A DNA stretch of 50,967 nucleotides from Parcubacteria group bacterium (GTDB lineage Bacteria; Patescibacteriota; Minisyncoccia; Portnoybacterales; UBA2143). The DNA lies in NCBI GenBank assembly GCA_002685955.1, contig NYYU01000041.1, forward strand, positions 1 to 50,967, in the 5' to 3' direction. This document shows, piece by piece, positions 1 through 8,976 of the stretch. Position numbers and translations under genes: made by a program. How positions within the stretch are numbered: position 1 is the first letter of the stretch; every line of letters begins with the position of its first letter. The notes under the pieces are model-generated. The model was not told the DNA's origin. It made no database searches and saw nothing but the letters and a program-made list of their open reading frames with translations.

Positions 1-252
1 AAAGGTAATCCTTTTTGCCCCAAGCCCTAAATATTTCTCTGCATAGCCAGGCAAACGATGCAATCCTTTTGTCCGTAAAATCACTTCGCCATAAATAAGC
101 CCAATTAAAATACTAACTAGGCTTAAAACAAGAAAATAAAAAAGCATTACCCAAATGCCAACCCGAGCGGTGATGTAAGGCAAGCTATAAAGGCCTACCC
201 CGATAATACTTCCAACTAAAGTGGATAATGCGTAAATAAAACTTCTTTTCAT
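1..252 (-). CDS. Partial (C-terminus off window) multi-TM transporter, amino-acid permease-like
   Basis: Reverse-strand reading from ATG at 252: MKRSFIYALSTLVGSIIGVGLYSLPYITARVGIWVMLFYFLVLSLVSILIGLIYGEVILRTKGLHRLPGYAEKYLGLGAK; permease-like N-terminus; runs off the window edge. Confidence 0.6.
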   Translation of the reverse strand, partial: MKRSFIYALSTLVGSIIGVGLYSLPYITARVGIWVMLFYFLVLSLVSILIGLIYGEVILRTKGLHRLPGYAEKYLGLGAKRITF

Positions 253-258
253 TGAATT

Positions 259-501
259 TTAAATAGGTAAATAGCCTTGGCCAACTAGCCAACTAGATAG
301 ATAATAGAAAATTATCCCCCAAACAACCGCAATGGCTAAAATAATTTTAGCCTCTTTTTTTAACTCTGGTTCAGTCCAAAAAGCGATTCCGATAACTAAT
401 CCAGAAAACACCGGATTAAGTAAAGCAATCACAATACCAATCCAAAGCCACTTTTTACGAGATTTTAAACTCAGCTTTTCTTGTTTTGATGAATCATCCA
501 T
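259..501 (-). CDS. Small two-TM membrane protein, hypothetical
   Basis: 80 aa ORF with two hydrophobic segments, packed against neighbours. Confidence 0.6.
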   Translation of the reverse strand: MDDSSKQEKLSLKSRKKWLWIGIVIALLNPVFSGLVIGIAFWTEPELKKEAKIILAIAVVWGIIFYYLSSWLVGQGYLPI

Positions 502-832
502 CGCTTAAACCACCTCCTCCCATTAAATGTAAATGAAGATGGTCAATAATTTGACCGCCGCCTCGACCAACATTGAAAAATAAACGATAACCTTTCACAG
601 CTATGCCTTGTTTTTTAGCCAAACTTTTAGCTAAAAAAATCATTTGATTTATTAACTCTCTATCTTCTTCTTCCAAATAGTTAATCGATTCAATGTGTTT
701 TTTAGGAACAATTAAAAGATGAACTTTCGCTTGAGGATGCATATCCTTAAAAACAATTATTTGCTCATTCTCAAAAACAATATCAGTTTTTTGTTGATGA
801 TTAGCAATTTTACAAAAAATACATTCTTCCAT
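494..832 (-). CDS. HIT family protein (histidine triad)
   Basis: C-IFCKIA start and HLHLHLMGG histidine triad. Confidence 0.95.
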   Translation of the reverse strand: MEECIFCKIANHQQKTDIVFENEQIIVFKDMHPQAKVHLLIVPKKHIESINYLEEEDRELINQMIFLAKSLAKKQGIAVKGYRLFFNVGRGGGQIIDHLHLHLMGGGGLSDG

Positions 833-833
833 A

Positions 834-2135
834 TTAATTATTCTTAAGTCTTTTTTTTACTTCTTTAACCACTTTAGCCAAAGGCACAACTTCCTGACTG
901 CCAGAAACCATATCTCTGATAATAATTGTTTCATCCAGCGCTTCTTTTTGTCCCAAGATTAATGCCAGCCGGGCTTGCCGCTTATTGGCTATTCTAAGCT
1001 GAGATTTGATAGTATCTCGACTAAAAGAGCTGGCTGTTTCCAATCCGGCTCGACGCAATTCTTCGAATAATCCCAATGACCTTTTTTTACTAAGCTCACC
1101 TAACTGAACTAGAAAAATAAGGGGTCGATTCTTAGAAGCAACTTTAATTTCTCTCGCCTTCATTAAATTAATCATCCTGTCCAGCCCCATGGCAAAGCCA
1201 ACCGACGGTGTATCTTTGCCGCCTAAAAGCTTAATCAAATTATCATAACGACCGCCGCCGCCCAGAGCAATCTGTCGCCCCTCTTCTTCTTCCGGCCAAA
1301 ATTCAAAAACAGTTTTAGTATAATAGTCTAATCCTCGAACTAAATATGGATTTAAAATATAGGGAATTTCTAATTCATCTAAATACTCCAAAACATTCTT
1401 AAAATGACCGTTACAATCTTCACACAAATAATCAATAGTTTGAGGCGCTTGAGCAGCTATCTGCATACATTTACTCTCCTTGCAATCCAACAACCTTAAA
1501 GGATTTTGCTGAAGACGCCTTTGGCAATCAACGCAAAGTTGTTTTTTCCTACTGCGATAAAAACTTACCACTTTTCTCCGATAAGCTGGCCGGCACCGGG
1601 AACAACCAATACTATTAATCTGAGTAATTATCTCCTTAAGACCTATTTCTTTACTAATAGAGAAAAATAGTTGGATTAACTTAGCGTCAAGGATTGGATC
1701 ATTCTCTCCAATAATCTCAAAATTAGCCTGATAAGATTGTCGATAGCGCCCCTTTTGAGCTCTTTCATAGCGAAAAATAGGACCGAGGCTGTAGAGCATT
1801 ACTGGATGCGGCAGACTAGACAAACCGTTTTCCAGATAAGCCCTCATAATGGCTGGAGTAAATTCGGGGCGTAGGGCCAATTTTTCGCCACCCTTAGTTC
1901 TTAAGGTATACATTTCTTTTTCAACAATATCAGTATAAGCGCCTATTCCCTTTACAAATAAGTCCTTATCTTCAAGAATAGGCGTATCTATCCGCTTGAA
2001 TCCATAAGTTCTGGTCAAGTTTCTAATTACTTTCCTAATCTTTTCCCAATAGGCCTGGTCTTCAGGTAAAATATCCCGCATTCCCTTAGCGGTTTGAAAT
2101 GACCTTTTAATTTTGGGCTGTGATTTAGTAGGCAT
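834..2135 (-). CDS. hisS: Histidyl-tRNA synthetase
   Basis: AKGMRDILPED, RPEFTPAIMRA, LVRGLDYYTKTVFEF, GGGGRYDNL motifs. Confidence 0.97.
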   Translation of the reverse strand: MPTKSQPKIKRSFQTAKGMRDILPEDQAYWEKIRKVIRNLTRTYGFKRIDTPILEDKDLFVKGIGAYTDIVEKEMYTLRTKGGEKLALRPEFTPAIMRAYLENGLSSLPHPVMLYSLGPIFRYERAQKGRYRQSYQANFEIIGENDPILDAKLIQLFFSISKEIGLKEIITQINSIGCSRCRPAYRRKVVSFYRSRKKQLCVDCQRRLQQNPLRLLDCKESKCMQIAAQAPQTIDYLCEDCNGHFKNVLEYLDELEIPYILNPYLVRGLDYYTKTVFEFWPEEEEGRQIALGGGGRYDNLIKLLGGKDTPSVGFAMGLDRMINLMKAREIKVASKNRPLIFLVQLGELSKKRSLGLFEELRRAGLETASSFSRDTIKSQLRIANKRQARLALILGQKEALDETIIIRDMVSGSQEVVPLAKVVKEVKKRLKNN

Positions 2136-2139
2136 AGAT

Positions 2140-2676
2140 TTAATATACTGCTGCTACATCAAAAGGCCAGGCTCGCAACCATACTCGACCGATAATATTC
2201 CCCTCTGAAAGAGGACCCCATTGACGAGAATCAGAACTAGCCTGACGATTATCTCCTAAAACAAAATATTCTCCTTGAGTTAGTTCAATCTTAATTATCC
2301 CCCGAGTAGAAATATCTTGAGGCAAATAAGAAGATTCATCTAAAATCATTCCTTGAGGAAATTCCTCATTATAAATAATTACTTGTCCACCCTTAACCTC
2401 TACTGTTTCATTAGGCAAACCAACAATTCTTTTAATATAGTACTGAGATGTATCTAGGGGATATTTGAAAACAATTGTTTCTCCTCTTGCTGGTTGATTA
2501 AAACGATAGCTGATTTCATCAATGACTAAATATTGGCCACTGTTAAAATTCGGCTCCATAGAAGCGCCTCTTACAAAAAATGGCTGAATTAAATAATAGC
2601 GGATGGGAATAATAATAGCTAAAGAAATAACTACTATCTTAGTTATTTCCCAAATAAAAACGATAAGTTTTCTCAT
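2140..2676 (-). CDS. lepB: Signal peptidase I
   Basis: PFFVRGASMEPNF, YYIKRIVGLP, VLGDNRQASSDSRQWGPL. Confidence 0.96.
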   Translation of the reverse strand: MRKLIVFIWEITKIVVISLAIIIPIRYYLIQPFFVRGASMEPNFNSGQYLVIDEISYRFNQPARGETIVFKYPLDTSQYYIKRIVGLPNETVEVKGGQVIIYNEEFPQGMILDESSYLPQDISTRGIIKIELTQGEYFVLGDNRQASSDSRQWGPLSEGNIIGRVWLRAWPFDVAAVY

Positions 2677-2731
2677 ACCATAATACTAACTAATTTCTCA
2701 AAAAAAATCAAATCTGTTATAATTATAGATA

Positions 2732-3841
2732 ATGACTCAAGATCAACAAATCAATCACCTAGTCAAAAAAGGGCTATTTGACTATCAATTAAAAAAGCAA
2801 AAGCAAAAAAAAGAGCTTATTAAATCATTAAAAATCACTGGTTTAAGCTTATTGGTCCTAGCCGGCCTTTTCCTATTTGTCCAATTATTAATCCCGGCCA
2901 GCTCTATGGAGATATCTTCAGACCCAACCCAACCCAAGAAAAAAAACATTATCAAGTCAATTCTTCCTCTTGATTTAAATAGTATAAAGAATAGTCTGGA
3001 TCAAATTAATATTCTAGCTTTAGGCAGACCCGGCCAAGGTTATTCCGGTCAAGATTTAACCGACACTATTATCCTAATTCATTTAGAGCCGAGCGGAGAA
3101 TCCGCCAAAGGCGGACCCGCCTCTGGCGGGAAAGCGGTTCTAATTTCTTTACCGCGCGATTTGCTGGTTAAAACCCCTGGTTCTGGTCGTCTGACTAAGA
3201 TTAACTCTCTCTATCATCTAGTTGGCATGGATGGCCTTAAGAAAAAAGTAGAAGAAATTACTGGCTTGCCAATAGATCATCATGTTTTAATTGACTTAGT
3301 GGTTGCTCAAGAAATCATTAAACTAGTTGATGGCCTTAATGTTTTTGTCCCTCAAGATATCCATGACCCTTATTTTCCCGGACCCAATTATTCCTATCAA
3401 ACTTTTAATCTGGTCACTGGCTGGCGTTATTTAGATGGAGAACAAGCCCTGAGATACATCCGCACTCGCTACACCTCGCCTAATGGCGACTTTGACCGTA
3501 TGGCCCGCCAACAACAAGTTATCCAGCTTCTTAAACAAAAAGTCTTAACGCTTAACCCTCTTTGGGACTTACCCACTTATTTAAAAATCTTTCATACTCT
3601 TAGAAGCAATATTGAAACTAATTTAAGTCTATTAGAGATAAGAAGGCTTTATCAAATAAGCCGGGAATTAAAAATTGATCAAATAAATAGTCTGGTTATT
3701 GATAAAAAAGAAACCGGCTTATTAACCGGCGGCATGGTGAATTTTGGCCAACAAAAAGCTTCCGTAGTCTATCCTAAAGCAGGCCAAGAAAATTATAATG
3801 AAATACAAAAATATATTAAAGACATAATTAGCAATAGATAA
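2732..3841 (+). CDS. LytR-CpsA-Psr (LCP) family protein
   Basis: N-terminal TM; DTIILIH, LISLPRDLLV, DFDRMARQQQ motifs. Confidence 0.93.
   Translation: MTQDQQINHLVKKGLFDYQLKKQKQKKELIKSLKITGLSLLVLAGLFLFVQLLIPASSMEISSDPTQPKKKNIIKSILPLDLNSIKNSLDQINILALGRPGQGYSGQDLTDTIILIHLEPSGESAKGGPASGGKAVLISLPRDLLVKTPGSGRLTKINSLYHLVGMDGLKKKVEEITGLPIDHHVLIDLVVAQEIIKLVDGLNVFVPQDIHDPYFPGPNYSYQTFNLVTGWRYLDGEQALRYIRTRYTSPNGDFDRMARQQQVIQLLKQKVLTLNPLWDLPTYLKIFHTLRSNIETNLSLLEIRRLYQISRELKIDQINSLVIDKKETGLLTGGMVNFGQQKASVVYPKAGQENYNEIQKYIKDIISNR
3101..3130 (+). repeat. Two back-to-back 15-nt palindromes inside the LCP CDS
   Basis: TCCGCC-AAA-GGCGGA directly followed by CCCGCC-TCT-GGCGGG. Confidence 0.9.
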
Positions 3842-3878
3842 CAAAAACGAACACTCTAAACTTTACGCTCCGAAAACT

Positions 3879-3952
3879 AAATTTTTGAAATCGCTTAGCC
3901 CTCCTCTCGCTCCGCTCGAGCAGCGCGCCCACGCCTACGATTCCAAAAACTT
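3879..3952. repeat. Long intergenic inverted repeat (hairpin 1)
   Basis: AAATTTTTGAAATCG (3879-3893) pairs with CGATTCCAAAAACTT (3938-3952). Confidence 0.7.
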
Positions 3953-3977
3953 GTTTTCTTCGCGTAAGTATAGCGAT

Positions 3978-4041
3978 CACTTTGAATTTTCCGAGACGCA
4001 TCGGAGCCCTTTAGGGTAAAGCGCGAGGAAAATTTAAAGTG
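3978..4041. repeat. Long intergenic inverted repeat (hairpin 2) just upstream of pth
   Basis: CACTTTGAATTTTCC (3978-3992) pairs with GGAAAATTTAAAGTG (4027-4041), one G.U. Confidence 0.75.
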
Positions 4042-4058
4042 AGAGCGAAAACAACAAC

Positions 4059-4601
4059 ATGAAATTAATTGTCGGTCTGGGTAATCCAGGAACAAAATAT
4101 CAAAAAACTAGACATAATCTAGGATTTTTGATAATAGATGAAATCGCTGTTAATTTTCAGTTTTCAATCAATTTTCAATCAATTTTCAATGCTAAAATTT
4201 CTAAAAAAATAATTAAAAATCAAAAAATCATTTTGGCTAAACCGCAAACCCTGATGAACAACTCCGGTCAAGCAGTCCAAAAGATGGTCAAATATTACAA
4301 AATCCCGATTGAGGATATTATAATCATTCACGATGAGATTGATTTACTTCTGGGAGAGATTAAGATCCAAAAAGGCCGGGGAGCGGCCGGACACAATGGC
4401 GTCCAATCAATCATAGACCAATTAGGCGCTAAGGACTTTGTTAGAATGAGAATTGGCATTAAACCAATAGATGGCCCTAAAGAAAGAATAATAAATACTG
4501 AAAAATTTGTTTTGAAAAATTTTACATCGGAGGAAAAAGATATTATTGAACAAATAATAGAGAAAGCTGCCCAAATAATTATAACCGCCTTAAATGAATA
4601 A
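4059..4601 (+). CDS. pth: Peptidyl-tRNA hydrolase
   Basis: MKLIVGLGNPGTKYQKTRHNLGF, PQTLMNNSGQAV, GAAGHNGVQSI. Confidence 0.96.
   Translation: MKLIVGLGNPGTKYQKTRHNLGFLIIDEIAVNFQFSINFQSIFNAKISKKIIKNQKIILAKPQTLMNNSGQAVQKMVKYYKIPIEDIIIIHDEIDLLLGEIKIQKGRGAAGHNGVQSIIDQLGAKDFVRMRIGIKPIDGPKERIINTEKFVLKNFTSEEKDIIEQIIEKAAQIIITALNE
4152..4190 (+). repeat. Tandem 11-nt repeat inside pth
   Basis: TTTTCAATCAA TTTTCAATCAA TTTTCAAT (4161-4190), preceded by a partial unit. Confidence 0.85.
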
Positions 4602-5487
4602 ATTCATTAATCCTCAATCTAAATATTTTAACGCTTTTAATTTAATTGGTTTAATCGGCCCAATTGGCTTTAAAAAACTGCTGGCTCATTTTAAGTCTTT
4701 AGAAAATGCTTGGTCAGCTGGAATAAATGAATTTAGCCAAGCTGGTTTAAACAAATCCACTATTGAGCAGATTAGAAAACAACGGCCTCAAATTAATCCT
4801 GATTGGGAAATGGAAAAGCTAGCTAAACACCAGATTAATTTAATCACCATCCAAGATAAAAATTACCCTAAATTACTTAAAGAAATTTATGCTCCACCGG
4901 CTGTCTTATATATCCGAGGCGCTCTTCAAAAAATTGACCAACCAAGCCTAAGTATTGTTGGAACCAGAAGACTTTCCAGCTATGGTCGCCAGATCACTCC
5001 TTTAATTACAACTGATTTAGTCAAAGCCGGATTAGTTATTATCAGCGGCCTGGCTAAAGGCATTGATGCTTTAGCCCATCAGGCTGCTCTTAAAGCTAAA
5101 GGACAAACTATCGCCGTCTTGGGCTCGGGCGTAGATAAATCTAGTATTTATCCTGCTGTTAATAAAAGTTTAGCTGAGCAGATTAGCCAAAACGGAGCGT
5201 TAATCAGCGAATTTCCTATGGGCACGGCTCCTTTGGCTCAAAACTTCCCTCAACGCAACCGAATTGTCGCTGGCTTAAGTCCAGGCATTCTGGTTATTGA
5301 AGCGCCAGTCAGAAGCGGCGCTTTAATTACTGCCAAGGACGCTTTAGAGCAAAATAGAGAGATTTTTGCTATTCCTGGGCACATTCTTTCTCAAAATTCA
5401 ATTGGCCCTAATAATCTTATCAAAATGGGGGCTAAATTGGTTAGCCAAGCTAATGACATCCTCCAAGAACTTAACTTAAATATATGA
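4594..5487 (+). CDS. dprA: DNA processing protein DprA (Smf)
   Basis: VGTRRLSSYGRQ, ISGLAKGIDALAHQAAL, FPQRNRIVAGLS, EAPVRSGALITA. Confidence 0.96.
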   Translation: MNKFINPQSKYFNAFNLIGLIGPIGFKKLLAHFKSLENAWSAGINEFSQAGLNKSTIEQIRKQRPQINPDWEMEKLAKHQINLITIQDKNYPKLLKEIYAPPAVLYIRGALQKIDQPSLSIVGTRRLSSYGRQITPLITTDLVKAGLVIISGLAKGIDALAHQAALKAKGQTIAVLGSGVDKSSIYPAVNKSLAEQISQNGALISEFPMGTAPLAQNFPQRNRIVAGLSPGILVIEAPVRSGALITAKDALEQNREIFAIPGHILSQNSIGPNNLIKMGAKLVSQANDILQELNLNI

Positions 5488-7541
5488 ATCTAATTATTGT
5501 TGAATCACCTACTAAATCAAAAACAATCTCAAAATTCCTAGACAAAGAATACAAAGTCTTATCCTCTTATGGCCATGTTCGAGATCTTCCTAAAAATCAA
5601 CTAGGAGTTGATCTTGATGATAATTTTAAACCTAAATACGTCATCCCGACTAAAGCCAGAAAAGCAGTTAAAGAATTAAAGGATGCGGCAAAAAAAGCTA
5701 AGTTGATCATTTTAGGCACTGACTCAGATAGAGAGGGAGAAGCAATTGCTTGGCATATTGCCCAAATTTTAAAATTAGATAAAGAAAATTCTCAACGAAT
5801 TGTTTTCCATGAAATAACAAAAAGCGCAATTGAACAAGCTTTAAAAAATCCGCGTCAGCTTGATACAAACTTGATTAATGCTCAACAAGCTCGACGCATT
5901 TTAGACAGACTGGTTGGTTACAAATTATCACCATTTCTATGGAAAAAAGTAGTCAAAGGATTATCAGCTGGTCGGGTTCAATCAGTAACGGTCAAATTAA
6001 TTGTTGACCGAGAAAGAGAAATAGAAAAATTTAAACCAGAAGAATACTGGACAATCGTCGCTTCGCTCTTCAAGAAACAAGAGTTTGATGCTAAATTGAT
6101 AAAAATAGATAACAAAAGGTTATCTAAGTTGGACATTAAAACCAAACAAGAAGCAGATAAGATCTTAACAGATTTAAAACAGGCCCAATACAAAATTTCT
6201 GATATCAAAAAAAAAGAAGTTCAAAAATATCCCAGTCCGCCCTTCACCACCAGCACCCTGCAACAAGATGCAGCCCGCAAGCTTTACTTTTCAGCTAAAC
6301 AAACCATGGTTATTGCCCAGCAGCTTTATGAAGCCGGCCTTATCACTTACCACCGGACTGATTCCTTAAATTTATCTGATCAGGCCCTAATCGCTTTGCA
6401 TCAATTTATTAAAAGCAAATTCGGCTCCGAATATAATTTGACTCAGCCAAGAATCTACAAAACAAAAAGCAAAGGGGCTCAAGAAGCTCATGAGACAATT
6501 CGACCCACTCAAATTGATGCTCAACCGGATCAGATTAAGCAACGTTTAGATCAAAGACAACGCAAATTGTATGATTTAATCTGGCGCCGGGCGATTGCCT
6601 GCCAAATGGCCCCAGCCCGCTTTGATTCCACTAGTCTTGAAATTGAAGCGAATACTTGTATTTTTAAAGCAACTGGTCAGATTCTAAAATTTGACGGCTT
6701 TTTAAAAATTTACCCAACCAAATTTCAAGAAGTCGAACTGCCTTTACTAACTAAAGGAGAAGTATTAAAATTAATCAAACTATTTTCCGAACAACATTTC
6801 ACCAAACCGCCCGCCCGCTACACTGAAGCCTCTTTAGTCAAAACTTTAGAAGAATATGGCATTGGCCGACCCTCAACTTACGCGCCGATTATCAGCACCA
6901 TTCAAGAACGCGGCTATACAGAAAAAAATGACCAAAAAAGATTTATACCCACTGAAATCGGCTTTATTGTTACTGATTTGCTTAAAGAAAACTTCCCTAA
7001 AATTGTTGATATTAAATTCACTGCTTACTTAGAAAAAGACTTAGATAAAATCGCCCAGGGCCGACAGAACTGGCTAGCGATCCTTAAAGAGTTTTATCAA
7101 CCCTTTCAGGAAAACCTTGATAAGAAATATGAGGAAGTAAAAAAGAAAAATCTTGACCAGCCAACTGACAAAAAATGTCCCAAATGCGGCAGCCCCATGG
7201 TCATTAAATTGGGACGCTTTGGTAAATTCTATGCTTGCTCTGCCTTCCCTGACTGTAGACACACTGAACCAATTATTAACTCCACTGGGACAACTTGCCC
7301 AGAATGCAATCAAGGACAAATAGCCAAAAGGAGAACAAAAAAGGGCAAAATATTCTACTCTTGCTCTCGATATCCTAAATGCAAATATGCCCTATGGGAC
7401 GAACCAATTAACGAAAAATGTCCTGAGTGTAATTCTATTCTAGTTAAAAAGGGCAACCAAATTAAATGCAGCAACAAAGAATGTAATTACAAACAATCAC
7501 ATGGAAATAAAAGAGTTTCTGGAAAAATTAAAAAAGATTAA
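5484..7541 (+). CDS. topA: DNA topoisomerase I with C-terminal zinc ribbons
   Basis: IVESPTKSKTI, SSYGHVRDLPK, GTDSDREGEAIAWH, YHRTDS; CxxC pairs near the C-terminus. Confidence 0.97.
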   Translation: MNLIIVESPTKSKTISKFLDKEYKVLSSYGHVRDLPKNQLGVDLDDNFKPKYVIPTKARKAVKELKDAAKKAKLIILGTDSDREGEAIAWHIAQILKLDKENSQRIVFHEITKSAIEQALKNPRQLDTNLINAQQARRILDRLVGYKLSPFLWKKVVKGLSAGRVQSVTVKLIVDREREIEKFKPEEYWTIVASLFKKQEFDAKLIKIDNKRLSKLDIKTKQEADKILTDLKQAQYKISDIKKKEVQKYPSPPFTTSTLQQDAARKLYFSAKQTMVIAQQLYEAGLITYHRTDSLNLSDQALIALHQFIKSKFGSEYNLTQPRIYKTKSKGAQEAHETIRPTQIDAQPDQIKQRLDQRQRKLYDLIWRRAIACQMAPARFDSTSLEIEANTCIFKATGQILKFDGFLKIYPTKFQEVELPLLTKGEVLKLIKLFSEQHFTKPPARYTEASLVKTLEEYGIGRPSTYAPIISTIQERGYTEKNDQKRFIPTEIGFIVTDLLKENFPKIVDIKFTAYLEKDLDKIAQGRQNWLAILKEFYQPFQENLDKKYEEVKKKNLDQPTDKKCPKCGSPMVIKLGRFGKFYACSAFPDCRHTEPIINSTGTTCPECNQGQIAKRRTKKGKIFYSCSRYPKCKYALWDEPINEKCPECNSILVKKGNQIKCSNKECNYKQSHGNKRVSGKIKKD

Positions 7542-8976
7542 TCCAAGTTTGGACTTTGATCTTATTAAAAAGGCTTATATTTTTGCTCAAGAAAGATATC
7601 AAGGACTAATGCGTCTTTCCGGCCAAAGCTACCTTGATCATTGTCTGGAAATCGCTTTAGATCTAGCCAGAATGAAACTAGATTCAGCCAGTATCGCTAC
7701 GGCTATCCTCCACGAAATACTAGAAAGAGCTAATGTAAAAAAAGAAGAGTTTAAAAAAAACTTTGGTCAGGAAATTACCTTCTTGGTTGAAGGAGTAACC
7801 AACATTGGTAAAATAGAACATCGACAAACCGAACGCAGTTCAGAAAACCTGCGCAAACTATTTTTAGCCATGGCTCAAGACATTAGGGTTATCTTAATTA
7901 AATTAGTCAATCGTCTCCACGGGCTAAGAACTCTTTATGTCTTCCCCGAAGAAAAACAAAAAAGAATTGCTTTAGAAACTCTAGAAATTTATGCCCCTTT
8001 AGCTAATCGACTGGGCATTGGTGAAATTAAAGGACAAATAGAAGACTTAGCTTTTTCTTATGCCTACCCCAAGGAATATAATAATATTGTTAAACAGGTT
8101 AAGGACAAATATATCCAAGGAGAAAGAGATATTAAAAAGGTAATTCCTTTAGTTAAGAAAATCTTAACTAAAAAAAATATCCGGATAATTGAAATTCATG
8201 CCCGGACTAAACACTACTACAGTTTGTATAGGAAACTTCTCCGTTTTGATATGGATTGGCATAAAATTTATGACTTAGTCGCTTTACGGATTATTGTCCC
8301 GGATATTGAAAGCTGTTATGCTGCCTTAGGAGCAATCCATAAAAAATGGAAGCCTTTAATTGGCTGTATTAAAGACTATATCGCTATTCCTAAGCCCAAT
8401 GGTTATCAATCACTGCATACCACCGTATTTTGCCAAGAAGGCAAGATTGTTGAATTCCAAATTCGCACTCCAGAGATACATGAAGAAGCTGAACGAGGCA
8501 TTGCGGCTCATTGGTATTATAGCGAACACAAAGGCCTTAAAGTGTATATTAAGGAAAAAATACTAAGACAAAAACCAGCCAAAGAAAAAGAATTCAAAAA
8601 AGAACTTAATTGGGTTAAACAACTTCAAGAATGGCAAAAAGAGGAATTTTCATCCTCTAAAGAATTTGTTGACTCTTTAAAGATTGATTTTTTAAAAAAA
8701 CGCATATTTGTTTTTACTCCTAAAGGCGATATAATTGATTTGCCCGAAGGAGCAACGCCGATTGATTTCGCCTACCAAATTCACACTGACGTCGGACACC
8801 AATGCAGCGGCGCTAAGATTGACGGCAAACTTTGTTCTTTATCAGTATCATTACAAAATGGTCAAATGGTTGAAATTATGACCCAAAAAAACAAAAAGCC
8901 AAATAGAGATTGGCTTAAATTTGTTAAAACTAACCAAGCTAAATCAAGAATTAAAGCTTGGCATAAGAAAAATTAA
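7501..8976 (+). CDS. Long RSH (RelA/SpoT homolog); degenerate HD domain, synthetase and TGS domains, no distal regulatory domains
   Basis: Synthetase motifs IYDLVALRIIV, KDYIAIPKPNGYQSLHTTV, FQIRTPEIHEEAERGIAAHW; TGS IFVFTPKGDIIDLPEGATPIDFAYQIHT; overlaps topA 3' end by 41 nt. Confidence 0.93.
   Translation: MEIKEFLEKLKKINPSLDFDLIKKAYIFAQERYQGLMRLSGQSYLDHCLEIALDLARMKLDSASIATAILHEILERANVKKEEFKKNFGQEITFLVEGVTNIGKIEHRQTERSSENLRKLFLAMAQDIRVILIKLVNRLHGLRTLYVFPEEKQKRIALETLEIYAPLANRLGIGEIKGQIEDLAFSYAYPKEYNNIVKQVKDKYIQGERDIKKVIPLVKKILTKKNIRIIEIHARTKHYYSLYRKLLRFDMDWHKIYDLVALRIIVPDIESCYAALGAIHKKWKPLIGCIKDYIAIPKPNGYQSLHTTVFCQEGKIVEFQIRTPEIHEEAERGIAAHWYYSEHKGLKVYIKEKILRQKPAKEKEFKKELNWVKQLQEWQKEEFSSSKEFVDSLKIDFLKKRIFVFTPKGDIIDLPEGATPIDFAYQIHTDVGHQCSGAKIDGKLCSLSVSLQNGQMVEIMTQKNKKPNRDWLKFVKTNQAKSRIKAWHKKN

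Noticed and set aside
3895-4095. 66-aa reverse ORF upstream of pth
   Set aside because: Runs through two long inverted repeats and into pth; low-complexity Arg-rich product; better explained as a structured repeat region.
5978-6208. Antisense ORF inside topA (likewise 7074-7319, 12276-12509, 13070-13285, 22107-22364, 23454-23714, 28939-29250, 30974-31273 and others)
   Set aside because: Each lies opposite a strongly supported conserved CDS; no recognisable motifs.
8360-8566. 68-aa ORF inside the RSH gene
   Set aside because: Overlaps the conserved synthetase core in another frame.
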